NCBI RefSeq assembly: GCF_000090795.2 | Contig: NW_003546265.1 | Span: 269,758-333,757, forward strand | Reading direction: 5' to 3' | Source: Amphimedon queenslandica | Lineage: Eukaryota; Porifera; Demospongiae; Haplosclerida; Niphatidae | DNA: 64,000 nucleotides | Part shown: piece by piece, positions 14,830-27,848 of the stretch | Numbering within the stretch: position 1 is the first letter of the stretch | Layout of the letters: the number at the start of each line of letters is the position of its first letter | The notes under the pieces: model-generated | Told to the model about the DNA's origin: nothing | Seen by the model: the letters and a program-made list of their open reading frames with translations, nothing else | Databases searched by the model: none | Made by a program: the position numbers and the translations under genes

Positions 14830-17800
14830 GTATAATCATAACAAGTAAAAATAACGATAATAATAAAGAACATAATGTACAAATTAATACGAAGAATTGT
14901 ACAAATCGTAATGAGAATGCACATGATTCTCATGTTTTTTAGCATATAAGTTGTACAATTCTTCTTATACATGTACATATACAATTCTTCTTGTACAATA
15001 CATACTATATACATGTACATATACATGTACATATACATGTACATGTATATGTACATGTACAAGTGCATGTACATGTACATATACATGCACTTGTACATGT
15101 AGTAACAATTACACATGTATACATGTACATGTACAATTCTTGTACATACTATATACATGTACACATACATAGTACATAAGAAACCTTATTATCCTTACCT
15201 ATAGTGCTGGTAGTCTTCATCATCATGTCCAGACTGTAGTATCTCGTGTGGGCAGGCCCTGTTACCAAGGAGACTCAGATACTTCAAAGATGGACACTGC
15301 TTCTCTAACGTGGACAGTAAGCTCTCAGTATCTATGATGTGTTGATTAGGAACGTTAAGAAATAACAATCCAACCCAAAGGTCGGAAATAGAGTAGCACA
15401 TAATTATATTACATACATGTAACTATAAACACTAACTGAACTAGACGTCATAAATACATTATGCACATCATGTACATATATCAGATTATTGACAGTAATT
15501 ATGGAACGTTGTGCAGGACAGATATGCAGTCAAAATAAGACCAAAAAGAGGAAATAGCAATTATTAATAATCAATGGCAATTGATGTCTAATTCCAGGAA
15601 CCCACTACAAATGTATACTTGAGCTACAGTTATGACTGGAATGTTGTTATTGCAATGTAAGGATATCTGATTCTTGTTCAGAGTGAGGGTATGCAGGCGT
15701 GGTAGGTGTGGCAGTGACAGAGCAGCATCGGTTAAATCATTGTTGTCCAACACAAGCTCTTCTAATACTTTGAAATTCTCTAATCCGTCCAGTGATCTAG
15801 TGAGAAGGGAAAGGGTTAGAGTAACACGTTATAAACTAAAAATTTACATTTTTAACATGTAAAATCTACACAGGGTTTCCCACAAAGCATGCTAAGTAAG
15901 CTAAACAGCATGAGTTTCATGAGCTGACAAGCACTACAATACAATATATGGCTTTTGGATCAACTTTAAAAATTCGCAAAAATCCAATTTTGATTGGAAT
16001 CAGCTCAAACTTGCTACACAACATAAGAACATGTATGTGTATCAGAAAATGTTACAAAAACGGCAAATTCCCTCCTAGTCAATTTTGGTGAAATTTGGTC
16101 AAAATCCCTGTACTATAGTACAGGGACTTTGATCCAATTTTTGAGAAACTTTAAAAATTCATAAAAAATCCAATTTTGATCGGAATCAGCTCAAACTTGC
16201 TACACAACATAAGAACATGTATATGCATCAAAAGAAATTATAAAAATGGTAAATTCTCTCCTAGTCAATTTTGGTAAAATTTGGCCAAAGACCCCGTACT
16301 ATTATATTACAGGGACCTCAGCCTTGCAAAATGTCCTCATTAAGGAGTCCTTGTTTATAAAGGAGTCCTTATCATAAAGGTGTTACATGTACATGTATAT
16401 ACATTTGATGTGTTTTGTTGTTTTAGTGTTGACCACAACAGTCCGACCCACTATAGCATTTTACAATTTATAGCGTATAAAAGGACACTGGGATTCGAGG
16501 TGCATTCAGGTAGGCTTTGTAGTACTAATCTCTGGTCTAATGTCAATTCTGATATACGACAATTTTTGGAAAGGGTAAAACCCTGCATTAAAAATTATGA
16601 AGTCCTATACCAATAATAACTTTAATAATTATTATTATTGTTAATTTTTGAAAATGTAGGATTCAACCAGCCAGCCCTTTCAATGGTAAACTATAAAAAT
16701 CCACTAAAAAGATGCTGATAACTATATTAAAATCCTTGAAAAACCTACATGCACGGAGATTATGAATTCGACCATTATTATTATCATCTCATAAATTACT
16801 TTAGTCTATTGTATGATAGATCAAGTCGCTGTGCAGTCAGACCAAACTTCTCACACAAATGAGATGGAATGGATTCTACATCTTCACCAGTAAAAGCAAC
16901 CTGGAGAGGGAAAGAGAGAGAGAGGAGAGAAAGAAAGGGAGAGAGAGAAAGGAAGAGAGAAGGAGAGAGAGGAGAGTAAGAAAGGGAGAGAGGGGGGGGA
17001 TAGTGTGTGGGAGGGTATATATTAATGATGCTGTCAAAATTTAATAAGATAATAAAGTACATGAAAGGGCATTGACAGCTTTCAGTGTAGTGATTGCTAG
17101 ACAAACTACATTACAATAGGACAGTAGATGTACACAACAGTATCATAACACATAATGAATCAGTATAACCCTTTATAAGATAAAGGGTATTACCAAGAGT
17201 ACATTAAGGGTTTGGTATTACACATATATATATGTACATGTACATTATTGACAGCTGCAGATTTACATTCAGGAGGGAATACAAACAATTATCCACATAA
17301 CAAAATCAAACATCAGAAGAAGAGGGGGACTATTATAAAGAGGGAGAGAGAGAGAGGGAGAAAAACCAATCACACTAACAAAGCAGCTGCTATACAGCAG
17401 TGAAGAGAAGGAAAGAGACACTAACTTGATTCACATCCTCCATTGTTGTCTCTACTCCTGTATCTCTACCAATGCTTGGAGAAGGCTGTGATCTCGTATC
17501 ATCCTGTCCGTTAGGTAATCCCGAGTCTTTCCTCTTTTTAGGAGATGATGAGCTTAAATTCCGAGAGAACAAAGCTTCAGCTGATGCCATGGATCCTCCT
17601 ATCACACAAGACATAACTGTCTTAATCTCTCTCTTTGTCACATATGCGTATAAAATCTCTAACTTAGAGAGCAAGCTTTGTTAACGTATTTATATAACAG
17701 TGCATCTTAAACACACCCAAAGATAAACAGCTAATGAGTCTTAACATCACAATTCAATTAGGAGTCATCTATTTTAGTTAACACCCTTGTATGTCTTGTA

Positions 17801-18137
17801 AGATGATAACAAGAGGCCTTGTTGACACCTTCAGCCCAATACAACAAACTGTGAATGATGCTACAAGTTAAAATACTCTTTAAATGCACATTATAAAGTT
17901 AATGGATCGCGTATAATAGCTCGAAACAACGTAGGTGTTCTCTTAGGGCTTTAATAACGGCCAGTTGGGACTCTTTTGTTTAAAAATCTAAATCAGCGAA
18001 TGCCAGAGGACATTACCTCTTGTTCTGTTAGGCTGCTGGTTAGTCTTATCCGCCTCTATAAGAACAAATTCCTCACAGGAAGAAGACCCACCATCATTTT
18101 CCAGCTTTGTTGCTGAAGGAGGAGGAGGCGTAGCCAT
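13832..18137 (-). CDS. LRMDA-like: Leucine-rich repeat protein, LRMDA (C10orf11) homologue
   Basis: Eight exons (18137-18017, 17595-17426, 16900-16800, 15796-15667, 15338-15199, 14655-14529, 14138-14045, 13911-13832) join in phase to 320 residues. From about residue 98 the protein has leucine-rich repeats with diagnostic LRMDA-type sequence: [56 protein letters not shown], then the cap [15 protein letters not shown] and a C-terminal [15 protein letters not shown]. The vertebrate gene affects melanocyte differentiation and pigmentation; its role in a sponge is unknown. The N-terminal hundred residues ([11 protein letters not shown]..., Ser-rich, SPKKRK) are an extension compared with the roughly 200-residue human protein as I recall it. 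Start 18137 is the first ATG of an exon whose phase fits the next. The fourth intron lacks GT-AG ends (see 15339-15666). Confidence 0.88.
14753..14830. repeat. (TAA)n microsatellite
   Basis: About 26 nearly perfect TAA units lie in the LRMDA-like intron between exons 15338-15199 and 14655-14529. Long Ile-only open frames here are artefacts. Confidence 0.95.
14960..15170. repeat. GTACAT-rich repeat tract
   Basis: Imperfect repeats of the motif GTACATGTACAT and its variants, with a duplicated element ATACAATTCTTCTTGTAC. The hexamer core GTACATGTAC is self-complementary, so the tract can fold back. Similar tracts occur near 20000-20095, 35770-35860, 50860-51050, 52570-52760, 53495-53555 and 54940-55015. 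Confidence 0.85.
15339..15666 (-). other. Candidate U12-type (AT-AC) intron in the LRMDA-like gene
   Basis: Read on the minus strand the intron begins ATATCCTT directly after ...AACAAGAATCAG and ends ...AATCAACAC before ATCATAGATACTG. ATATCCTT is the AT-AC U12 donor consensus. TTTCTTAAC, one mismatch from the U12 branch consensus TTCCTTAAC, has its branch A about 16 nt before the AC end. Joining here gives [12 protein letters not shown], colinear and equal in length with vertebrate LRMDA as I recall it. It also keeps the whole 963-nt reading frame in phase. Confidence 0.82.
15940..16330. repeat. Dispersed 187-bp-unit repeat (palindrome family)
   Basis: Two tandem units lie in an LRMDA-like intron, in reverse orientation to the ALDH copy. 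A perfect 20-bp palindrome is at 16106-16125; a decayed one lies about 187 bp further on, near 16290. A segment related to the AAGGACACC family (TAAGGAGTCCTT) adjoins at 16330-16380. Confidence 0.8.
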
Positions 18138-18345
18138 CACACAAGAATTTCCACTTCTGAGATCTGGCTATAGCTCATTAATATTCATGAGGTATCATGA
18201 CTCGACGCATGCGCAGTAGGACTGTCTGCAAAAAACTTGTTAAATAACAATCATTTAATGATTTAAATTCTAATACCAATTAATTCTCCTAAATATATTC
18301 AATCAGTGAATAATAATAATAATGAACACAATAGTTTATTTTGAA
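18138..18345. promoter_or_regulatory. LRMDA-like promoter / GBF1 3' spacer
   Basis: This 208-bp spacer lies upstream of the LRMDA-like start and downstream of the GBF1 stop. ACGCATGCGCA at 18205-18215 closely fits the NRF1 consensus GCGCATGCGC, a common core element of TATA-less animal promoters. The remainder is AT-rich. Confidence 0.45.
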
Positions 18346-18956
18346 TCATTCCGTTGAGGATGGAGTTATATTGCCCGACCTTGGACAATCTAAAGATGTG
18401 CTATTAGTATTATTATTATTATTAATAACAATAGCAGCTGCTTGTGTGATACTGGGAGGAGAGGAAGAGGGAGGGAGAGGGGGAGAGGGAGGGTTAGGGG
18501 ATGTTGGCACTAGTGTTGGGGTTGGCAGTGGAGGGTGTATCACTAGTATCGGAAAACTGCTTCCATCATCGCCTGCAGTATATAAAAGAATAAAATAAAA
18601 ATGGCTGAGTGCTTTTAGTGGTTAGACGGTTTAAAATAGTGGCATAAGTTTAGACAATAAATAGAGAAAATATTAACAAAATTACAAATGAAAGGATTGC
18701 ATATTATAATCATTGTATATATATTTTAAATATGTGTTTTGACTAACTAGGGCTCTGAGATAAAGGAGATGAAGATGGAGAAACGTCACTCTGTGTGGGG
18801 CTGGTTGGTTTTGGGCGTGGCTGTTCTATAACAGGAGAAGAGGATGGTATGACAACAGTAGGTATCGACTCCGGAAATAAAACGGAAAGAAACTGAGGCA
18901 AGAACCTTTCAACTCTCTTCCAGGTGACAGTCCAGAGCTGATTATTAGTCTCCTAA

Positions 18957-18991
<35 letters not shown>

Positions 18992-21900
18992 CATCATCAT
19001 CATCATACCTCTTCTTGAGTTGGAGGGGACGTTCCCACATACAGAACTCCTTGCGTCACCATCACTAGCAACATGTTCTTTAGGGACTCAGGTATAGCCT
19101 CAGGCTATAGCAAACAAAAGTAAATCACTTAGCATACCACTCCTCTCCCTCTTTCCCCTTCTCCACCCCCTCTCTCTTCCCACAAACTATCCTCAAATTT
19201 TTACTTAGCATGAATATCTCTCCCTCCCCCTCCCTCTCTCTTCCTCTTACTAATAGTTCAGATCCCTCAATGTGCATGTAACGATCCATAGTGTCCAGTA
19301 TACCAACCCAGAGATCAGTAAAATTATCAAGCGAGGAGATAAGCTGGAGTCTCTGTAGGAACACTTTACAAAGAAGGTTACAGGCTCTCATTTGACCTTC
19401 CTCAATGTCCGGATTATGACTATCATCTTCCTCTATGAGACGACTTAGCATTGGAAAGAAAACCTAAAATTATATAATAATTGCCTTTATTTGTTAAATT
19501 TTTATATAAGACCCAAAGCAGTACACGTGTACAAGTACAAGTAACTGATAAGCTACCTCAAGGAAGCAAGCCTCCCAGTCCAGAGCAGTGAGTGACTGAA
19601 GAGTCTGTGCCAGCAGCTCCCTCTGCAGATAAGCAATGGACGCCTGCCGGACGTTCTTACGAGGATCACAACACATTCTAGCCACACCCTAAAGGGGAGG
19701 AGTCACCATCATCATAATATTTATTAATTATTACTTCTAATAGCGGACACCAGCACACATTCCACATATGGCTCACACCTGCTCCAGTATCACTGATAAT
19801 ACCCTCATTATTAAATACACTAGTCGTCCGATGGTATAAAGTATCCAATAGATCAAGTAGTCTTAGGGCACAGTGAGCGTACGAGCGATCAGGGGGCGGG
19901 GCCCTTTGCTGCCTTGTTAGATACTGGTCGTGACTAATGGAAGATTTCACACTAGTTACTTCTGATAGTAGCCTAACAAAGGAAACACACATGAAGACAT
20001 GTACATGTAAATATACATGTACATGTATATATGAGTATTTTAAGTGCATGTACATGTACATATACATGTACATGTACATGTACATGTATTGTACCTGACA
20101 GTCTTTAGACAAGTAGTGAAATTATTAGCATTCACTAGCTGTTCTTCCCTAATGATGTATGATAGCACATCACATGCTATGAAGAATGACTCAGGATCCT
20201 AGAAATAATAATTAAATTTATAATATTTCTCCTCCAAGGCATAAATTGTAAACCGTCTCTTCTAATGGAAGTAGTTTAATAGTTGGTTCATTACTTGGGG
20301 TGGTAGGGTGTCTTCAACTAAAAGATCAAAGCAGTTAATGTTGATACTGGTGGAGCTACGCTGTCTCTGTATAACTACCCAGTCTTTACCAGCTGTAGGA
20401 GAATTAGCGCCCCCGCCAGGTTGACTCTCATAATCCTACAATAAAGAACAAAGAGATGTCCTTAAATAACAGTCCCAGGCTTCTACTGTACATTCCCTAT
20501 CTTTAATTCCCACACAGTATTTCTATTAGAAGGTTTTCCAATTACAATTTGAGGATATTATGGTAATAGAAATGTGTATATACATCATGCAACAGTGATA
20601 TGTGTAATAAGGCTATCATCTTACAGTGGTTTCATTGCCTTCTTCAGTAGCAGCAGTGATAGTTGGATTAGTAGCAGAAAGATTAGAATATGTACTCGTG
20701 CATGTGGCAGTGAATTCTAATAAGGAGAAGACTGTTAGCCAATCCATGTAACTGCTAAGATAATTAGCCTATTATATAATTTATATAAAATTATTGATGA
20801 TATTCTGTGCCGTGTGTACTTGTGATCGCATTAATATTCCTAGCCCTCGGCCGATTTGTCTTTGAAATGATCTGTGAGATACAAGAGCAGCTGGTTTCAA
20901 TAGTAATAAAGACCGTAGTGCCGCCAGTACACTCTGCCTTGTGTTCTCTTTGTGTAGCAACCTTATTGACAGCTGGAGGAGGGACACACCTATCCTCTCC
21001 CTCAACCTCCTACAAAACAACAACAACAACAACAACAACAATATAATAATAATAATAATAATGATGATGATAATAATAATAATAAGCTTACCTGCATGGA
21101 AGGTCTGATAATAATATTGCAGTCAAGTGATTTAAAACATCTTCTAGGAATATATTTACCCTATCCCTAGTTAATTAATTATTAATAATTATTAGTAGTT
21201 ATTAAAAGTTATTAACTGACCTGTTGGCTAGAGTGACTGTCATTAATAATTCTAAAAAGAAGATTGCACTCTCTTCATCAAACCCAGTCCCAAGAGTGTT
21301 ATGAACATCAGGACCATGTGATTGGAATATCAGTGCCTATAATCCCATCATCATGTGATCATCATGTGACCATCATGTGACTAGTAATACATACCTTTAT
21401 TAATTCAGCCAGTGACTCCTCATTGAGGAACTTGCTGTCACTGAAAAGCAGCTGACACCCACAGTCCTACATGTAGATGTACATTATAGAGTGAATGGGT
21501 ATTACGTAATAGTACTTCATTACTTATAATAAATAAATATATAAATATGAATGTTGTTAAGAGTGTTATCATAGCAGTACATTTGTACTTACATCTATCC
21601 ATTTCACTAAAGCGTTCCTTTGCTTTACTTCGCTCGGTGACAGTGACTTCAGTGCGGACTGTGTTGATACTGATGCTTCTCCTGCTAGTAGCCAGTAGTT
21701 TACTGAAAAGAATGAGCTCAGTATACTGGAGTCATGTCTAAGGAGAGATACCAATGATACTGAATATAGAAAGGAAAATAATTGTATGTACTATAGTAGT
21801 ATATTAATAATAATAATAAGGAGAAGCTATAAGTATAATGTACATGTACATGTAAAATAATTTAATTTTGACTACCATATAATATATTAATTATTGTACC

Positions 21901-23031
21901 TAACGGTAGGGGCCTCCTCAGCATATAAAGACACAGACCCAGCTGGATTAATGAAATCAGGTATTGTTACCATACTCTCTGGTAACAGTCTTGCTCTATA
22001 TAAACACATCAGACAATCTAGAATGTTCTTCCAGCCCTCCCTGAGGAGGTTCCCGTGACGATGAGCAAGAGAGAGCATGGTTTGAAGGGAGAGGTGAGCT
22101 TTAGTGTCAGTTGTGAGGGTGAGGGTGACAGACTGGGAGAGGGGAGGGTCGTGGTGGCTCAGAAGAGAGGAGAACTTGCTCAGGGATATGACGAGATTGT
22201 CAAAGACCTCATGCTGCTCATAATGGGCAGCCACAATTGAGCATTGCCTGTGGAAAGAGATGGACATGGACATCAGAATTCATCAAATCTATTTATCTGA
22301 TGCATATACATGTTCTTATGTTGTGTAGAAAGTTTGAGCTGATTCCGATTAAAATTGGATTTTTTTACAAATTTTTAAAACTTGCTCCAAAATGGGGCCC
22401 AAGTCCCTGTACTATAGTACAGGGATTTTGGCCAAAATTTCGTCAAAAATGAAAAGTAGAGAATTCTTTGTTTTTATAATTTTATCTGATGCATATACAT
22501 GTACTTATGTTGTGTAGCAAGTTTGAGCTAATTCCAATCAAAATTGGATTTTTTATGAATTTTTAAACTTGCTCCAAAATCGGACCAAAATCCCTGTACT
22601 ATAGTACAGGGATTTTTGCCAAATTTTGTCAAAAATAAAAAGTAGAGAATTCTTCGTTTTTATAATTTTTTCTGATGCATATACATATTCTTACATTGTG
22701 TAGAAAGTTTGAGCTGATTTTGACCATATTTAGATTTTTTACGGATTTTAAATCACTACATGACTAACTTGTATCCGTTGGTTATTTTATCATAAAGATT
22801 TGAATGAGGCGGCCAGTTCTCCAGAGCACAGGATAGAGCAGCTGCTACTGATCCCCACAATAAGAGGAAGACGTCTTGATCATACTCATGAGTGGATACC
22901 TCGTAATAAAGACTCTTATTAGTACTAGCATGACGTAATAAAACCTAATAAAAATAAATAAATAGTAATTATTATTATTATTATTAAAAAAAAAAAAATA
23001 ATAATAATAATAATAATAAATAAATAAATAT

Positions 23032-23062
<31 letters not shown>

Positions 23063-23841
23063 TAATATATATGTATATACATGGTGTGTGTATATGCATG
23101 TAAATAAAAAATAAAAAATTTATAAATAAATTATATAATAAATAAATAAATAAAAAATATAAATAGATAAATAAAATAAAAAATATATAAGTAAATAAAA
23201 AAAATAAAATGAAAAATAAAAAAATAAATAGATAAAATAAAAAAATATAAATAAATAAAAAATATAAAAATAAATAAATAAATAATATATAAATAATAAA
23301 TAAATAAATAAAATAAAAATAAAATAAATTAATCAATAAAATAAGAAAATAAATGAATAAAAAAAAAAAGATAGTTAAATCTTGCCTTCCATTCGTAGCC
23401 TTCCTTGACTGCTCCATGATGTTCTGAAGGTAATATAATCTCAGTTGTTCTATTGTAAAAAGTTTATAATTAATTAAGCCATGCCCAGTCTCCTCCCACA
23501 TATTAAATGTAATAATATTAAAGACTCATGCAGTCTCCTCCTACCTTATTGAATGATATATCTCTGTCAATAATTCTCTAGGGAAATCCTTATTATTATT
23601 CATACCTCGACGAGACCTTATGAATTCCTAAAAGATAAAAACATGTAGACTATTGTAGGCGTGACTATAAATAATGTACGAGTACCTCTAGTGACATCTT
23701 TTGCTTGAGTCTTGGGTTGTGAAGGTCAGTATTGAGCATCATAATGGCATAGCAAAGGACAAATATAGAATCTTGGTTTGCAAACATGGTCGCCAAACCA
23801 CTTTCATTGCAACTCTATGAAAATAAAGAATGAAAAATTAA

Positions 23842-23881
<40 letters not shown>

Positions 23882-26800
23882 CTATATTTATAATGAATGG
23901 ATCTCTAATTACTAGCCAGTGGGCAGAGAATTTTTCAAATATTCCAGAAATTACAGGGGCCTCCCCAGGGAGACGAAAAGACTCTAAAAATTCTCTGATA
24001 GCCTCAACAAGGCTGACAGAATGAAACTTGAAACTCCTAAAAGAGAGAGAGAGAGAAATAAAATTAATAAAGTACATGCACTTACTTAATAAATGCAACC
24101 AATATCTCTGTGTTCCTTCTATCCCCAAGGTAATCTCCCAACATTTGTTTGTTGATAGAGGGGTTGTCGTGAAGAAATGTAGCGACTTCCACAGGATCAA
24201 GAGGAGTTTGAAGGACTCCCTGCTCCATTAAGAAGGATATACCACGTGACGGTTTCTGATTAAACTGCTCTGTACCAGCAGTGATCAACTAAAAGATAAT
24301 AAATACATTTATATAATATACATGTATACTAGTACAAAAGACCTGTTACCTTTTTCAATTGACGTGCTTTCAATAGTTCAGAGAGAGTCCCTGGGGAGGG
24401 AGAGAGGGGAAGGCTAAGGTGCTTCCTTTCCTCCTCCTCCTCTTCCTCTTTGAGGAGGTTAGGTTCTGATATAGCTCCACCCACCTCCTCCCCTCCATTC
24501 AGACTGATATCCGGTGCCTGCTGCTTAGCGGAGGAGAATATGATCCCGGCGGATGAATTAACACTGACTCCTTCATTACAATCAGCTGGAACTTTCCCTC
24601 CATTTTTAGCACCCACCCTATTAGTATCCCGATCATTGGTATCGTTATTATTATTATCAGTAGTGGTGGTGGTGCTGGCTGATTCCAGTGATAGTATCAT
24701 TGCCAGTAGTGTGTCCAGTGCTAATATGTTGGTTGATGATATGGTGTGATAAGAACTGGGAAATGCTTGCTGTGCAGAGAAAAAAAACATAATAAAACGT
24801 ACAGTTCAAACTTGATACATAACGTAAGTGCATGTACACATACATTGTATATGCATCAGAAAAAATTATAAAAATTCAGAATTCTCTAATTTTCATTTTT
24901 GAACAAAATTTTAGCAAAGTTCCTGTAATACAGTACAAGGACTTTGGTCCGATTTTGGAGCAACTTTAAAAATTCGTAAAAAATTCAATTTTGATCGGAA
25001 TCGGTTCAAACTTTCTACACAACATAAGAACATGTATATGTATCAGAAAAAATTATAAAAATGAAGAATTCTCCACTTTTCATTTTTGATGAAATTTGGC
25101 CAAAATCCCTGTACTATAGTACAGGGACTTTGGTCCGATTTTGGAGCAACTTAAAAAATTCGTAAAAAATTCAATTTTGATCGGAATCAGTTCAAACTTT
25201 CTACACAACATAAGAACATGTATATGTATCAGAAAAAATTATAAAAATGAAGAATTCTCCACTTTTCATTTTTGGTAAAATACCCTGTACTACAGTACGC
25301 AGGGTAGCTGTATCAGCTGATGGTTGTGATACCTTGGCAAGTAGTTTGCTCAATCTCTCGCACACATTAGTGCAGTAAGTACTGCAGTCATAGTTAACGT
25401 ATAGCTCTGATACGAAATTACGGATGTGACAAAACTAAAGAAAATAAGAGAGACATAAAAATATATTAAAATGTCACAATCTCATGTACAACAAAAATGT
25501 AGTCTCTCTCACTTGTATGAGGCACTCTAGTGTTAGCTCTTGTCTGCCTGCCTGTAGTCTTGACTGATCCAACTGTATCGTTTGCATTAGCTTATTAAGG
25601 AACCACTGAGAGAGAGAGGGAGAGGGAGAGAGAAGCATTTAATGACCTGTATATGCCTTTCTTTACCTCCAGTTGTAGTTTAAGATGATGGCGATTTGAA
25701 TCAAAAAGAAGAAAACAGTTCCTCAGAGAGCGACCGAAAACATCAACGGATTCGTGCTTTAGCAACTAATAAAACAAAAAATGTAACACAAAATAAAATA
25801 AAATATGTATTTCGTAAAGTTGCTCATTTACAGTAAGTAAATGATGGCAGAGTCCGTCTTGCATGAGAACCCTCAGCGATTTAATGTCCCCAAGACTCTT
25901 CCCTCCACACTCCAGCATAACTGTCACCAAATCCAATCCAATGCATATCACACGAGTGTCATTCCTTATGGAGGAAAGGGAGAGAGAGAGAGAGAGAGGG
26001 GGGAGGGAGAGAGGAGGTTATATGATTAAATAAAAGAGATTGATGGACACAGGTTCAAATACATCAATAGTGTTTCATTCCAGCTGTCAAAACTTTCGAA
26101 AAAGCACAAGTAATGCTTTATAGAAATTGGTGCATTTTTCCAGGTGCTCATAACTCAAGAATCATAATGATTATAGGAATTAAAGGACTATATACTGTAC
26201 ATGTAGTACATACAGTAACAGACTCACCTGTCTTTAGGATTAATAATGGAAATGAGAAACCTCAGGACTTCTCTAACACAAGGCATACTGTGAGGAGACT
26301 TCTCTCTCTCATCTCCTCCCCCTCCTCCTACTGGACCAGCAAAATGGACACCTCTTGCTGTCGTGAATGTACTGCCAGTAGGAGCAGTAGGACTATCACC
26401 ATTTGGAGAACTATTGTAAGAGAGAGAAGAAGAAATATTATGAATATACATCATACATACATGTATGTGTGGATTAAATTAAAGATGAAAGACAGCTGCT
26501 CCCTTACTTTGTTAATGAAGTATCAGGTGATTCACTTGACAATGAAGAGACATCCTCCCTCTCCCTCCCTCCTCCTCCTCCTCCTGTCTTACCCTCTTCA
26601 TCAGACAGACCATTCCTCTCTCCTTCATCCTCTCCCTCTCTCTTAGCCTCCTCCCCTTCTGCTACCCCATTAATGGAGTCAGTCTCCTGTACTACTACTG
26701 ACTGCTCTGATTGCAGCTGCTGCTGGCCCGCCTTCTCTTCCTTAGCATTGTAACTAGTAGAGTCCAATACAGGGCCACTACTATAGGCCACCACCTAATG

Positions 26801-27817
26801 TACATACAATAGTATACCAATACTGTAAGTATTACATTTAGTGAGGATGTACATGTACATGTACGTATAACTGAAATGCCATCATGACAATGACAACAGA
26901 ATATTTCCATAATATAATCAATAAGCCATTGATTAAATAAACACTGGACAGCTTATTAAAGATATGGAATTGATGAAAGGAAAGAGGGAGAGTCCAATAA
27001 ATAAGCAGCTGCTATATTTAGCCATAATGGGAGCATGCATGTACATGTACTGTCTATGAAGATACCTTCATTTCATTGTCAGTGGGTGTGTCCTCAACGA
27101 GTGAGAGATTACTAAATAAGAGACGGACCATTTCAGTTAGTATATTCTCAGCAAAACAACGCAACAGCTCTAAAGGGTTAAAAATAAAAGTTGAAACCAT
27201 GTTATCCAAGGTGTCAGTTGCTACTGGCAACATGTCTACTGTACATGTATACCTGCCAATCTTATAATAAAGTATACTAGTGAAGTAGATCAAAGGAGCC
27301 GCTAGGTCTGCTACTTGTGACAGCAGACCTGCCACAGTCACAGGTCTGCTATTTCACAGCTGGCAATTTTTGAGAACATAAGCTAAAATAAAACCAGCCA
27401 CTTTGAGCCATAATGCACATGTTCATTGGCACAAGACAAAAAAATTGGCTGGCCATAAAATCACTAAAAAGTAAGTATAATTCTCGCCATCCAAATCACC
27501 AGCTGCTAATGTATTCCATACACACAGTAAGAGTACTGCGTGTATTGTATGTGAGGTACCTGTAATAGTGTTTAGTGAGGTACTTGTATCGCAATGGATG
27601 GTACCTCTATCGTATTTAACGGTACCTTTATGGTACCGAACTATGAAACCTGTATTGCATTGTAGGGTAGGCGTGTCACTTTATTGTGTGGGCGTATGTA
27701 CCTGATAGCCGTCCTTCAAAACAGATCCTAAAGCAAGACTGCATTATCTCACAGACGCTCTCATTCGTTAATAATCTGCCACCTGGTACTGAGAGCAATG
27801 TATTTAATATCTAAATC

Positions 27818-27848
<31 letters not shown>

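Noticed and set aside
14503-15179. Several frames of poly-Ile or repeated Met-Tyr/His-Val
   Set aside because: Products of the (TAA)n and GTACAT repeats.
15600-15667. GT-AG alternative for the LRMDA intron using the donor after VITVAQ
   Set aside because: The only nearby AG acceptor gives the wrong phase and adds residues absent from LRMDA; the AT-AC model fits exactly.
22845-23501. Long minus-strand frame rich in Phe, Tyr, Ile and Leu
   Set aside because: Most of it is translation of an A/T-only tract; only its ends overlap real GBF1 exons.
26113-26646. 177-codon plus-strand frame
   Set aside because: Shadow of GBF1 exons on the minus strand encoding the acidic and Gly-rich DCB-HUS linker.
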